Notes under the pieces: generated by a model
Database searches by the model: none
Told to the model about the DNA's origin: nothing
The model's input: the letters and a program-made list of their open reading frames with translations, nothing else
Program-made: the position numbers and the translations under genes
NCBI GenBank assembly: GCA_007130025.1
Contig: SLTF01000461.1
Location: 1 to 5,274 of the forward strand
Direction: 5' to 3'
Length of the DNA: 5,274 nt
Source: Spirochaetales bacterium
Lineage (GTDB): Bacteria; Spirochaetota; Spirochaetia; DSM-27196; PWMO01
Shown: piece after piece, positions 1-4,916 of the stretch
How positions within the stretch are numbered: the first letter of the stretch is position 1
How the letters are laid out: each line of letters starts with the position of its first letter

Positions 1-33
1 GCGGCTCTGCTCGCAGCCTTCAGCCCCGGTCTT

Positions 34-54
34 CGGCGCGTGGTAACGCAGCCG
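34..54. other. Imperfect hairpin downstream of dps
   Basis: Bases 34-40 (CGGCGCG) pair with 47-49 and 51-54 (CGC, then GCCG) around a six-base loop, with one unpaired A at 50. This gives a seven-pair stem eight bases beyond the dps stop codon. Neither strand has a T-run after it, so it is not a standard intrinsic terminator, but it could stabilise or end the leftward dps transcript. The rest of bases 1-61 holds nothing I can assign; one rightward frame is open from base 1 to a stop at 58-60, too short to identify. Confidence 0.3.
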
Positions 55-61
55 TGGTGAG

Positions 62-553
62 TCAGCCAAGATAGGCGGTAAGCATCCAGATCGCTTTCTC
101 TTTGTCCTTCAGCATGCCCACCGCATCGTCCGCGGTTCCTTCATCTCCGTGCTCACCGGCAAGGTTGATGGTCTCTCGCAGCGAGTGGACAAGATGCTGA
201 TAGTCTTTCAGAAGAATCTCTACCAGCTCGGTTCCCTTGTAGGCTCGGCTTGGTTCTTCGTGAAGGCCGGCATTCTTCATGTAGTCTGCGAGCGACGCCA
301 GCGGGCGATGCCCGATCTTGAGGACACGCTCGGCGACGTCGTCGATCTCTGCGTGAACGGCGTCGTAGAGCCCTTCCAGCACCTCGTGGAGGGTGTAGAA
401 CGCTTCACCCTCCACGTTCCAGTGGAAGTTGTGCAGCTTGGTATAGAGCACGTGAAGATCGGCCAGATAGCCGTTCAGCGCTTGAGCGATCGCCTCCGTT
501 GCAGCAGGTTCGAGTCCAACGTTGGTTCGGGTTTTTGTTGTTGCAGTTGCCAT
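62..553 (-). CDS. dps: Dps family DNA-protection / mini-ferritin protein
   Basis: Encodes 163 aa, close to the usual Dps length (E. coli Dps is 167). Dps proteins form cytosolic 12-subunit cages that oxidise Fe(II), usually with hydrogen peroxide, and store it as ferric mineral; many also coat DNA in starvation or oxidative stress. The inter-subunit ferroxidase site is complete: His44 in the FHWNV motif, His56 twelve residues later, Glu60 (Asp in E. coli), Asp71 and Glu75 in the DDVAER segment. The segment from about 80 to 92 (GHRPLASL) is also typical. The N-terminus is a short flexible tail rich in Thr and Ala with only Lys7 and Arg9 as basic residues, so strong DNA binding through the tail is uncertain. 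The start is fixed by an AAGGAG six bases upstream. The gene follows fabH on the same strand after 75 bp but has its own promoter. Family assignment is secure; DNA binding versus pure iron storage cannot be decided. Confidence 0.95.
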   Translation of the reverse strand: MATATTKTRTNVGLEPAATEAIAQALNGYLADLHVLYTKLHNFHWNVEGEAFYTLHEVLEGLYDAVHAEIDDVAERVLKIGHRPLASLADYMKNAGLHEEPSRAYKGTELVEILLKDYQHLVHSLRETINLAGEHGDEGTADDAVGMLKDKEKAIWMLTAYLG

Positions 554-559
554 TTTTTG

Positions 560-565
560 CTCCTT
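560..565 (-). promoter_or_regulatory. Ribosome binding site of dps
   Basis: Reads AAGGAG on the minus strand, six bases from the dps ATG. It is a strong Shine-Dalgarno match and fixes the dps start codon. By contrast fabH, on the same strand, has no such site. Confidence 0.85.
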
Positions 566-580
566 GGATCGTGTTTCCGC

Positions 581-596
581 GTACCTTCAATGTACC
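581..596. repeat. Direct repeat at the dps -10/start region
   Basis: GTACC occurs at 581-585 and again at 592-596, exactly 11 bp apart, about one helical turn. The pair brackets the predicted dps transcription start (near 582) and overlaps the -10 box. Tandem half-sites with this spacing can bind a regulator on one face of DNA, but five-base repeats also arise by chance, so an operator role is only a suggestion. Confidence 0.25.
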
Positions 597-617
597 ACCG
601 GGAAGCCGGCGGGTCAA
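589..617 (-). promoter_or_regulatory. Predicted sigma70-type promoter of dps
   Basis: On the minus strand a -35 box TTGACC (617-612) is followed by a 17-bp spacer and a -10 box TACATT (594-589). This predicts a start near A582, a 29-base leader, and the AAGGAG site within it. The -35 is identical to, and the -10 one base from, the fabH promoter in this window, which adds support. The -35 lies 11 bases past the fabH stop codon, so dps can be expressed independently of fabH. Read by eye, not tested. Confidence 0.6.
595..612 (-). promoter_or_regulatory. Palindrome filling the dps promoter spacer
   Basis: The minus strand reads CCGCCGG, a four-base CTTC loop, then CCGGTGG: a seven-pair inverted repeat with one G.T pair that occupies the -35/-10 spacer. 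It could be an operator for a repressor or for a spacer-binding activator. As RNA it would form a stable hairpin in fabH read-through transcripts, with G.U in place of G.T. It overlaps a second possible hairpin (GGCGG at 608-612 with CCGCC at 620-624), and the two exclude each other. No T-run follows, so it is not a classical terminator. Confidence 0.35.
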
Positions 618-628
618 ATCCGCCAAGG

Positions 629-1621
629 CTACCAGATGATGAGGTTTGCGCCGTAGGTCAGGCCGGAGCCAAACCCTACGGTGATGATTCGGTGTCCCGG
701 CTTGAGCAGATCGCGGGTGACCATTTCGTCGAGGGCAATGGGGATCGACGCAGCGGAGGTGTTGGCGTATTCGGCGATGTTGGTGAAGAACTTGGCAGGA
801 TCGAACCCTCCGCGTTTTGCGGCGGCGTCGATGATGCGCACGTTTGCCTGATGCGGAACCACGTAGTCGATGTCGTCAAAGGTCAGATCGTTTCGCTTCA
901 GAACGCTCTCAATGGCCTCAATAATGGCCGCAATGGCGAAGGTGTAGACGCGGCGGCCGTCCATTGCGAGGTAGAGGTCGCTGCCGTCCGCAGCGGTGGC
1001 CGGTGTGCGACTGCCACCCGCGGGTCGGCCAAGGGCCGGCGCCCCCTGCCCGCGGGAATAGAGCACGCTGTCCACCACGCGACTTGGGTTATCTTCGCCG
1101 GAGGCGCAGAGGAGTGCCGCGCCGGCTCCGTCCCCAAAGAGCACGCAGGTGTTTCGGTCTTTCCAGTTGATGATCTTACTGTACACCTCGGCACCAATGA
1201 CCAGCACCGTGCGCGCCGAACCGGATTGAATGAATGCCCGCGCCGTTTCGATTCCGTACACAAACCCGGTACACGCAGCAACCAGGTCCATTGCCGCCGT
1301 CCGGTTCGCGCCGAGGCGATCCTGAACAACGCACGCGGTAGCGGGCAGCCCGGGATGATCCGGGGTGGACGTAGCGAGTAGAATCAGATCGACCTCATCC
1401 GCGGGCATCTGGGCGCGGTCCAGAGCGATCCGGGCCGCTTCCACCGCGAGGTCGGAGGCCGCAACGGCGTCGTCGGCAATGTGCCGGAAGCGGATGCCGG
1501 TGTGCGAGAAAATCCACTCGTCCGAGGTATCTACCAGCAGCGCGAGCTCATCGTTGGACATACGGCGTGGAGGGGCGTACGAACCAACCGCCCGAACGTG
1601 CGCGAAGTTTGATCTGTTCAT
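629..1621 (-). CDS. fabH: 3-oxoacyl-ACP synthase III (FabH)
   Basis: Encodes 330 aa of the thiolase-fold ketoacyl synthase III family. FabH starts fatty acid synthesis in the cytosol by condensing an acyl-CoA primer, usually acetyl-CoA, with malonyl-ACP to give a 3-ketoacyl-ACP. The Cys-His-Asn triad is visible: Cys117 in AACTGF, His257 in PHQANVRI, Asn287 in YANTSAASIP. Other signatures are DTSDEWI (31-37), the FGDGAGA segment near 162-168, and the C-terminal GFGSGLTYGA (316-325). Primer preference, straight or branched, cannot be told by eye. Start: Met1 is favoured because residues 6-20 form the first strand of the fold; the next in-frame start, Met21, would delete it. No Shine-Dalgarno is seen and the promoter lies almost on top of the ATG, so translation may be near-leaderless. 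It points away from fabD, whereas fabH often lies just upstream of fabD on the same strand. Neither plsX nor rpmF, frequent fabH neighbours, is in the window. Confidence 0.96.
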   Translation of the reverse strand: MNRSNFAHVRAVGSYAPPRRMSNDELALLVDTSDEWIFSHTGIRFRHIADDAVAASDLAVEAARIALDRAQMPADEVDLILLATSTPDHPGLPATACVVQDRLGANRTAAMDLVAACTGFVYGIETARAFIQSGSARTVLVIGAEVYSKIINWKDRNTCVLFGDGAGAALLCASGEDNPSRVVDSVLYSRGQGAPALGRPAGGSRTPATAADGSDLYLAMDGRRVYTFAIAAIIEAIESVLKRNDLTFDDIDYVVPHQANVRIIDAAAKRGGFDPAKFFTNIAEYANTSAASIPIALDEMVTRDLLKPGHRIITVGFGSGLTYGANLIIW

Positions 1622-1633
1622 GACAGTGAGTCC

Positions 1634-1662
1634 ATTGTAGCCGCCTTATCCGTCCGGGTCAA
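1634..1662 (-). promoter_or_regulatory. Predicted strong sigma70-type promoter of fabH
   Basis: On the minus strand TTGACC (1662-1657), a 17-bp spacer and TACAAT (1639-1634) each match the sigma70 consensus at five of six positions. This is the best promoter in the window. Transcription would start near A1627, leaving about six bases before the fabH ATG at 1621, too few for a Shine-Dalgarno site, and none is present. Confidence 0.7.
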
Positions 1663-1767
1663 TTCTCCCAGAAGATACCAATAGATCGGCTCGATGGGTA
1701 CTCCTCCCGATGTGGTGCGAAAACGGTGCTCTCGGGAAACCATCCGCGCGGAAAGGGGGAGCGTTTT

Positions 1768-1784
1768 GTCGGCCGATGACCGAC
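1768..1784. promoter_or_regulatory. Inverted repeat just upstream of fabD -35
   Basis: GTCGG (1768-1772) and CCGAC (1780-1784) form five-base arms around a seven-base centre, ending one base before the fabD -35 box. It contains the palindrome TCGGCCGA (1769-1776). The position suits a regulator of the fabD operon, but I do not recognise it as a known FapR, FabR or FadR site. The rest of the divergent region has only a ten-base palindrome at 1743-1752. Confidence 0.25.
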
Positions 1785-1785
1785 C

Positions 1786-1814
1786 TTGACACCGGTTTTG
1801 CCGCGTGCTACCGT
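1786..1814 (+). promoter_or_regulatory. Predicted promoter of the fabD-fabG-fabF operon
   Basis: A perfect -35 box TTGACA (1786-1791) is followed by a 17-bp spacer and TACCGT (1809-1814), a weak -10 preceded by TG one base upstream (1806-1807), the extended -10 pattern. The start would fall near A1822, giving a leader of about 16 bases that holds the fabD ribosome binding site. It lies about 125 bp from the divergent fabH promoter, so one bound regulator could act on both. Confidence 0.6.
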
Positions 1815-1826
1815 TTTCTCCAACTC

Positions 1827-1834
1827 GGGAGGAG
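1827..1834 (+). promoter_or_regulatory. Ribosome binding site of fabD
   Basis: GGGAGGAG lies just upstream of the ATG at 1838, with the GGAGG core five bases away. It selects this start over an in-frame ATG at 1805, which lies inside the promoter spacer and would add eleven non-homologous residues. Confidence 0.85.
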
Positions 1835-1837
1835 CCC

Positions 1838-2809
1838 ATGCACTACAGTTTTCTCTATCCCGGACAGGGTGCACAATTCCCCGGCATGGGCCGGGATCTC
1901 TACGATCACTCCGAAAGTGTTCGTTCGTTATTTCAGCTCGCGTCCGACCAGGTTGGATTTGACGTTGCCGCGCTGGTCTTTGACGGCAGCGAAGATGACC
2001 TGAAATCAACCGACAATACCCAGATTGCCATGACGGTGGTCAACATCGCTGCAGCTCGGGTGCTGCAGGAGTTCAATATCACCGCGGAGCGGGTAGCCGG
2101 GTTCAGCCTTGGTGAATACGCGGCGCTGGTGGATGCCGGGGTCCTGGACGTGCGCACCGTCTTTCCCGTGGTTCGCGCACGCGGGCAGGTAATGGAGGCC
2201 GCCAGCCGTGCACTCGACGGCTCCGACGGCCCCGCCGGAATGACGGCGGTACTCGGCCTTGGATACGACACCGTGGTCTCCGTGCTCAAGGGGATCCCCG
2301 ACGCCTATCCGGGTATTCACAACAGTCCGGCGCAAACGGTAGTCTCCGGCACCAGCAGCGCGCTGACCGCTGCCGAAGCGGCCCTCAAGGAGGCCGGCGC
2401 CCGGCGGATTATCCGGCTCAAGGTGTCCGGACCGTTTCACAGTCCCCTCATGGAGCAGGCACGCAGCGACTTCGAGCGCGAGCTGGCAACGGTGCCCTTT
2501 GCGGATCCGCGTAAACCCGTCTATTCCAACGTCACCGGAAAATCGGTAGAATCGGGAGACGAACTGAAGCGGCTCTGTGTGCAACAGCTCGTGTCGCCCG
2601 TTCAGTGGACACAGACCATGACGCGCATGGTGGCGGACGGGGTCATGGGGTTTGTGGAATCAGGCCCTGGCACGGTCCTCGGTGGGCTCTGGAACGCCTG
2701 GCTGAAGACCAATCCCGACGTCATGCTGCAGTGCAGCTCGGCGGGAACGCTCGAACAGATCGAATCGCTGGTCGCGCTTGAGCGCAGCCGGTCGGTTATC
2801 TCCGGCTGA
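1838..2809 (+). CDS. fabD: Malonyl-CoA:ACP transacylase (FabD)
   Basis: Encodes 323 aa, slightly longer than E. coli FabD (309). It moves malonyl from CoA to the phosphopantetheine arm of ACP in the cytosol, supplying the extender for FabH and FabF. Visible active-site features are the N-terminal YPGQGAQ (7-13) with oxyanion Gln10, the nucleophile Ser90 in GFSLGEY, Arg115 (VRARGQ) for the malonyl carboxylate, Asn162 in HNSPAQ, His201 in GPFHSPLM, and Gln250 before SPVQW. The nucleophile motif is GFSLG, not the commoner GHSxG; the His before Ser varies in the family, so activity is expected. A small ferredoxin-like subdomain is expected at roughly 133-196. The start is fixed by the strong ribosome binding site; the family's usual N-terminus begins just before the YPGQG motif. 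It is the first gene of the rightward operon and is followed 83 bases later by fabG. Confidence 0.96.
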   Translation: MHYSFLYPGQGAQFPGMGRDLYDHSESVRSLFQLASDQVGFDVAALVFDGSEDDLKSTDNTQIAMTVVNIAAARVLQEFNITAERVAGFSLGEYAALVDAGVLDVRTVFPVVRARGQVMEAASRALDGSDGPAGMTAVLGLGYDTVVSVLKGIPDAYPGIHNSPAQTVVSGTSSALTAAEAALKEAGARRIIRLKVSGPFHSPLMEQARSDFERELATVPFADPRKPVYSNVTGKSVESGDELKRLCVQQLVSPVQWTQTMTRMVADGVMGFVESGPGTVLGGLWNAWLKTNPDVMLQCSSAGTLEQIESLVALERSRSVISG

Positions 2810-2841
2810 GCTGCAAACGTATATGCACCGCCCAATTGCGC

Positions 2842-2862
2842 GGCCGAGCGTAAACGCCGGCC
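2842..2862 (+). other. mRNA hairpin between fabD and fabG
   Basis: GGCCG (2842-2846) pairs with CGGCC (2858-2862), and GCG (2848-2850) with CGC (2855-2857), around a TAAA loop with one bulged A at 2847: eight G-C pairs in all. It sits in the 83-base gap, 18 bases before the fabG ribosome binding site. There is no T-run after it, so it is unlikely to terminate transcription. It may block 3' exonucleases or mark a processing site, letting fabD and fabG-fabF messages differ in abundance. No promoter for fabG is evident in the gap. Confidence 0.45.
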
Positions 2863-2879
2863 AATGTGCGAGCGTGGGC

Positions 2880-2886
2880 AAAGGAG
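2880..2886 (+). promoter_or_regulatory. Ribosome binding site of fabG
   Basis: AAAGGAG stands six bases before the ATG at 2893. It settles the start in favour of the MLVQGRTALV N-terminus over an in-frame ATG at 2866, which lies just past the hairpin, has no such site, and would place this motif inside the coding region. Confidence 0.85.
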
Positions 2887-2892
2887 AAACTC

Positions 2893-3636
2893 ATGTTGGT
2901 ACAAGGACGGACTGCTCTGGTAACCGGTGGTTCCCGGGGTATTGGAAGGGAAATCGTATTGGCGCTGCTCAACAACGGCGCGTCGGTATACTTCATTGAC
3001 CTCGCCGAAGGCGAATCCCTGGCGGAGTATCAGGAAATTGCCGCGAAGCACGGGCAGAAGGCGGTATTCAAACAGGGCAACGTGGCCGATGAAGCCGCGA
3101 TCACCGCGACCTGCGAGCAGATTCTGGAGGAGTCCGGTGGTATCGACATCCTCGTCAATAACGCCGGAATCACCCGGGACGGCTTGATCTTCCGCATGAC
3201 CGCTCAGGACTGGAACGACGTGCTCACCATCAATCTCACGAGCGCCTTCTACATCTCCAAGGCGATCAGTCGCAGCATGATCAAGCGCCGCGTCGGCTCC
3301 ATCATCAATGTTGCATCGATTGTCGGCGTCATTGGAAACGGCGGGCAGACCAACTATTCCGCATCCAAGGCCGGCCTCATCGGTTTTACCAAGAGTCTGG
3401 CCCGAGAGGTTGCGGGACGCGGTGTACGGGTAAACGCGATTGCGCCCGGTTTCATCAACACCAAGATGACTGAGCAACTCAACGACGAGCAGCGCGACGC
3501 GCTTCGAGCCCAGATTCCCCTGGGGCGCATCGGCGAACCGGAAGAGGTCGCCAAGGTGGTGCTCTTTCTCGCGTCCGACCTCGCTTCGTACGTGACCGGC
3601 CAGGTGGTGCACATCACCGGCGGAATGGGAATGTAG
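2893..3636 (+). CDS. fabG: 3-oxoacyl-ACP reductase (FabG)
   Basis: Encodes 247 aa, the usual FabG length. A classical short-chain dehydrogenase/reductase, normally a cytosolic tetramer, that reduces 3-ketoacyl-ACP to (R)-3-hydroxyacyl-ACP. The Rossmann glycine motif TGGSRGIG is at 11-18, NNAG at 89-92, and the catalytic tetrad is Asn114 (INLTS), Ser142, Tyr155 and Lys159 (YSASK). PGFINTKMT (185-193) and the C-terminal TGQVVHITGGMGM are typical of FabG. The order fabD-fabG-fabF supports the fatty-acid role over the many other reductases in this superfamily. One oddity: the second beta strand ends in Asp36 (VYFIDLAE), the residue that usually contacts the adenosine ribose of NAD(H) and disfavours NADPH, while Arg15 in the glycine motif suggests NADP(H). 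Cofactor choice is therefore open. The stop codon forms part of the fabF ribosome binding site. Confidence 0.95.
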   Translation: MLVQGRTALVTGGSRGIGREIVLALLNNGASVYFIDLAEGESLAEYQEIAAKHGQKAVFKQGNVADEAAITATCEQILEESGGIDILVNNAGITRDGLIFRMTAQDWNDVLTINLTSAFYISKAISRSMIKRRVGSIINVASIVGVIGNGGQTNYSASKAGLIGFTKSLAREVAGRGVRVNAIAPGFINTKMTEQLNDEQRDALRAQIPLGRIGEPEEVAKVVLFLASDLASYVTGQVVHITGGMGM

Positions 3637-3639
3637 GAG
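3634..3639 (+). promoter_or_regulatory. fabF ribosome binding site overlapping fabG stop
   Basis: TAGGAG begins with the fabG TAG stop codon and stands six bases before the fabF ATG. A ribosome ending fabG would sit over the fabF start region, which suggests translational coupling and matched output of the two enzymes. Confidence 0.8.
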
Positions 3640-3645
3640 CTTTAC

Positions 3646-4905
3646 ATGGGAAAACGGGTCGTCATCACCGGGTTGGGAACGGTCAATCCGATGGGAAACA
3701 ACATAGCGGACTTCTGGCAGGGCATTCGTGACGGGCGCAGCGGGGTTGCTCCCATCACGCGCTTTGATGCAACCGAGTACCAGACAAAGATTGCCGCCGA
3801 GGTCAAGAACTTCAATGCTGCGGACTTCATGGACCGCAAAGAAGCCCGCAAGATGGACCTGTTTTCGCAGTACGCCGTTGCCGCGAGTCTGGAAGCCATG
3901 CGTGACGCCGGACTGATGGCCGAAGACGCTTCGACCGCAACCGCCTACGATCCAACCCGCCTGGGCGTGATCCTGGGCATCGGAATTGGCGGCTTTCAGA
4001 CCATCGAGGACTCTTACTGGCAGCTCTACGAGAAGGGGCCCAGTCGCGTCCCTCCCATGACCATCCCCAAGCTGATCGCAAACATCGGTCCGGGAAACGT
4101 GGCAATTGCCATCAACGCCCAGGGACCCGTCTACTCGCTCGCAACCGCGTGCGCATCCGGTACCGATGCACTGGGCAACGCGCTTCGCTGGATTCGCGAA
4201 GGGCACGGTGACGTGGTGGTTGCCGGTGGCGTGGAAGCGTGCGTCACCAGACTCGGCGTCTCCGGGTTCAACGTGATTCAGGCGCTCAGCACCGCGTACA
4301 ACGATCAGCCGGAGAAAGCGTCCCGACCCTTCGACAAAAACCGCGACGGTTTTGTGATCGGTGAGGGGGCAGGGATTCTGGTGTGCGAAGAGTACGAGCA
4401 CGCGCGCGCCCGGGGCGCCCGAATCTACGCCGAACTCGCCGGTTCCGGTGTCAGCTGCGACGCCAACCATCTGACGTCACCACACCCGGAAGGGCGAGGA
4501 GCGATTGCAGCGGTCAGGATGGCGCTGACCGACGCCGGACTGGCACCAACCGACATCGATTACATCAACGCCCACGGAACCTCAACGCCGGTCAATGATC
4601 CCATCGAAACCAGCGTCATCAAGCAGGCCTTTGGTGACCACGCCTACCGGCTGAAGGTGTCCTCCACCAAGTCGATGCACGGGCACCTCATTGGTGCCGC
4701 CGGCGGCGTAGAGGCCATTGTCTGCGCGTTGGCCATTCGGGACCAGTTCTTTCCCCCTACCATCAACCTCGATGAACCCGACGAAGGCTGCGACCTGGAT
4801 TACGTACCCCACCGGGGCGTTGAGGGAACCATCCGGACGACGCTCTCCAATTCTCTTGGATTTGGTGGTCATAACGGCGTGGTAATCCTTCGATCAATGC
4901 AGTAG
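3646..4905 (+). CDS. fabF: 3-oxoacyl-ACP synthase II (FabF)
   Basis: Encodes 419 aa, typical for FabF (E. coli 413). It catalyses the elongating, decarboxylative condensation of acyl-ACP with malonyl-ACP in the cytosol. The thiolase-fold Cys-His-His site is complete: Cys169 in TACASG, His310 in NAHGTSTP, and Lys342 and His347 in KSMHGHLIGAAGG. Further family marks are RVVITGLG (4-11), KASRPFD (224-230) and the C-terminal GFGGHNGVV (405-413), whose Phe406 corresponds to the gatekeeper Phe of FabF. The segments TPVND and SMHGH differ from the E. coli forms (TPAGD, SMTGH), but both are known variants. FabB is less likely given the length and the FabF-type C-terminus. The gene starts nine bases after fabG stops. 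acpP, which often separates these two genes, is missing. Confidence 0.96.
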   Translation: MGKRVVITGLGTVNPMGNNIADFWQGIRDGRSGVAPITRFDATEYQTKIAAEVKNFNAADFMDRKEARKMDLFSQYAVAASLEAMRDAGLMAEDASTATAYDPTRLGVILGIGIGGFQTIEDSYWQLYEKGPSRVPPMTIPKLIANIGPGNVAIAINAQGPVYSLATACASGTDALGNALRWIREGHGDVVVAGGVEACVTRLGVSGFNVIQALSTAYNDQPEKASRPFDKNRDGFVIGEGAGILVCEEYEHARARGARIYAELAGSGVSCDANHLTSPHPEGRGAIAAVRMALTDAGLAPTDIDYINAHGTSTPVNDPIETSVIKQAFGDHAYRLKVSSTKSMHGHLIGAAGGVEAIVCALAIRDQFFPPTINLDEPDEGCDLDYVPHRGVEGTIRTTLSNSLGFGGHNGVVILRSMQ

Positions 4906-4916
4906 ACTCTACGTCG

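Noticed and set aside
1..60. Rightward open frame from base 1 to a TGA at 58-60, possibly the C-terminus of a neighbouring gene
   Set aside because: Only 19 residues are visible, with no recognisable motif. Other frames of this stretch are also largely open, so a coding call cannot be supported.
595..624. Intrinsic terminator between fabH and dps
   Set aside because: Neither hairpin is followed by a T-run on the minus strand, and the sequence is better explained as the -35 box, spacer and -10 box of a dps promoter.
149..1381. A 410-residue open frame on the plus strand across dps and fabH
   Set aside because: It is the same effect: it is aligned opposite the dps and fabH codons, crosses the dps promoter, and its translation resembles no family, while both opposite-strand genes have complete catalytic sites.
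1618..1635. Mini-ORF ATG-GAC-TCA-CTG-TCA-TGA ending on the fabH ATG (minus strand), a possible leader peptide
   Set aside because: Its ATG overlaps the predicted -10 box, so it lies upstream of the expected transcription start and would not be in the mRNA. It could matter only in a longer transcript.
1743..1752. Perfect ten-base palindrome TCCGCGCGGA in the divergent region
   Set aside because: Short GC-only palindromes are frequent in GC-rich DNA, and this one is not placed at either promoter's core elements.
2810..2892. A hidden acpP or small gene in the fabD-fabG gap
   Set aside because: The 83-base gap is too short for ACP and no DSL phosphopantetheine motif is present. The gap holds only the hairpin and the fabG ribosome binding site.
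2602..4470. A 622-residue open frame on the minus strand across the end of fabD, fabG and most of fabF
   Set aside because: It lies codon-on-codon opposite fabG and fabF, which are in the same frame. It stays open because those genes avoid TTA, CTA and TCA. Its translation shows no recognisable domain, and it has no promoter or ribosome binding site that I can see.
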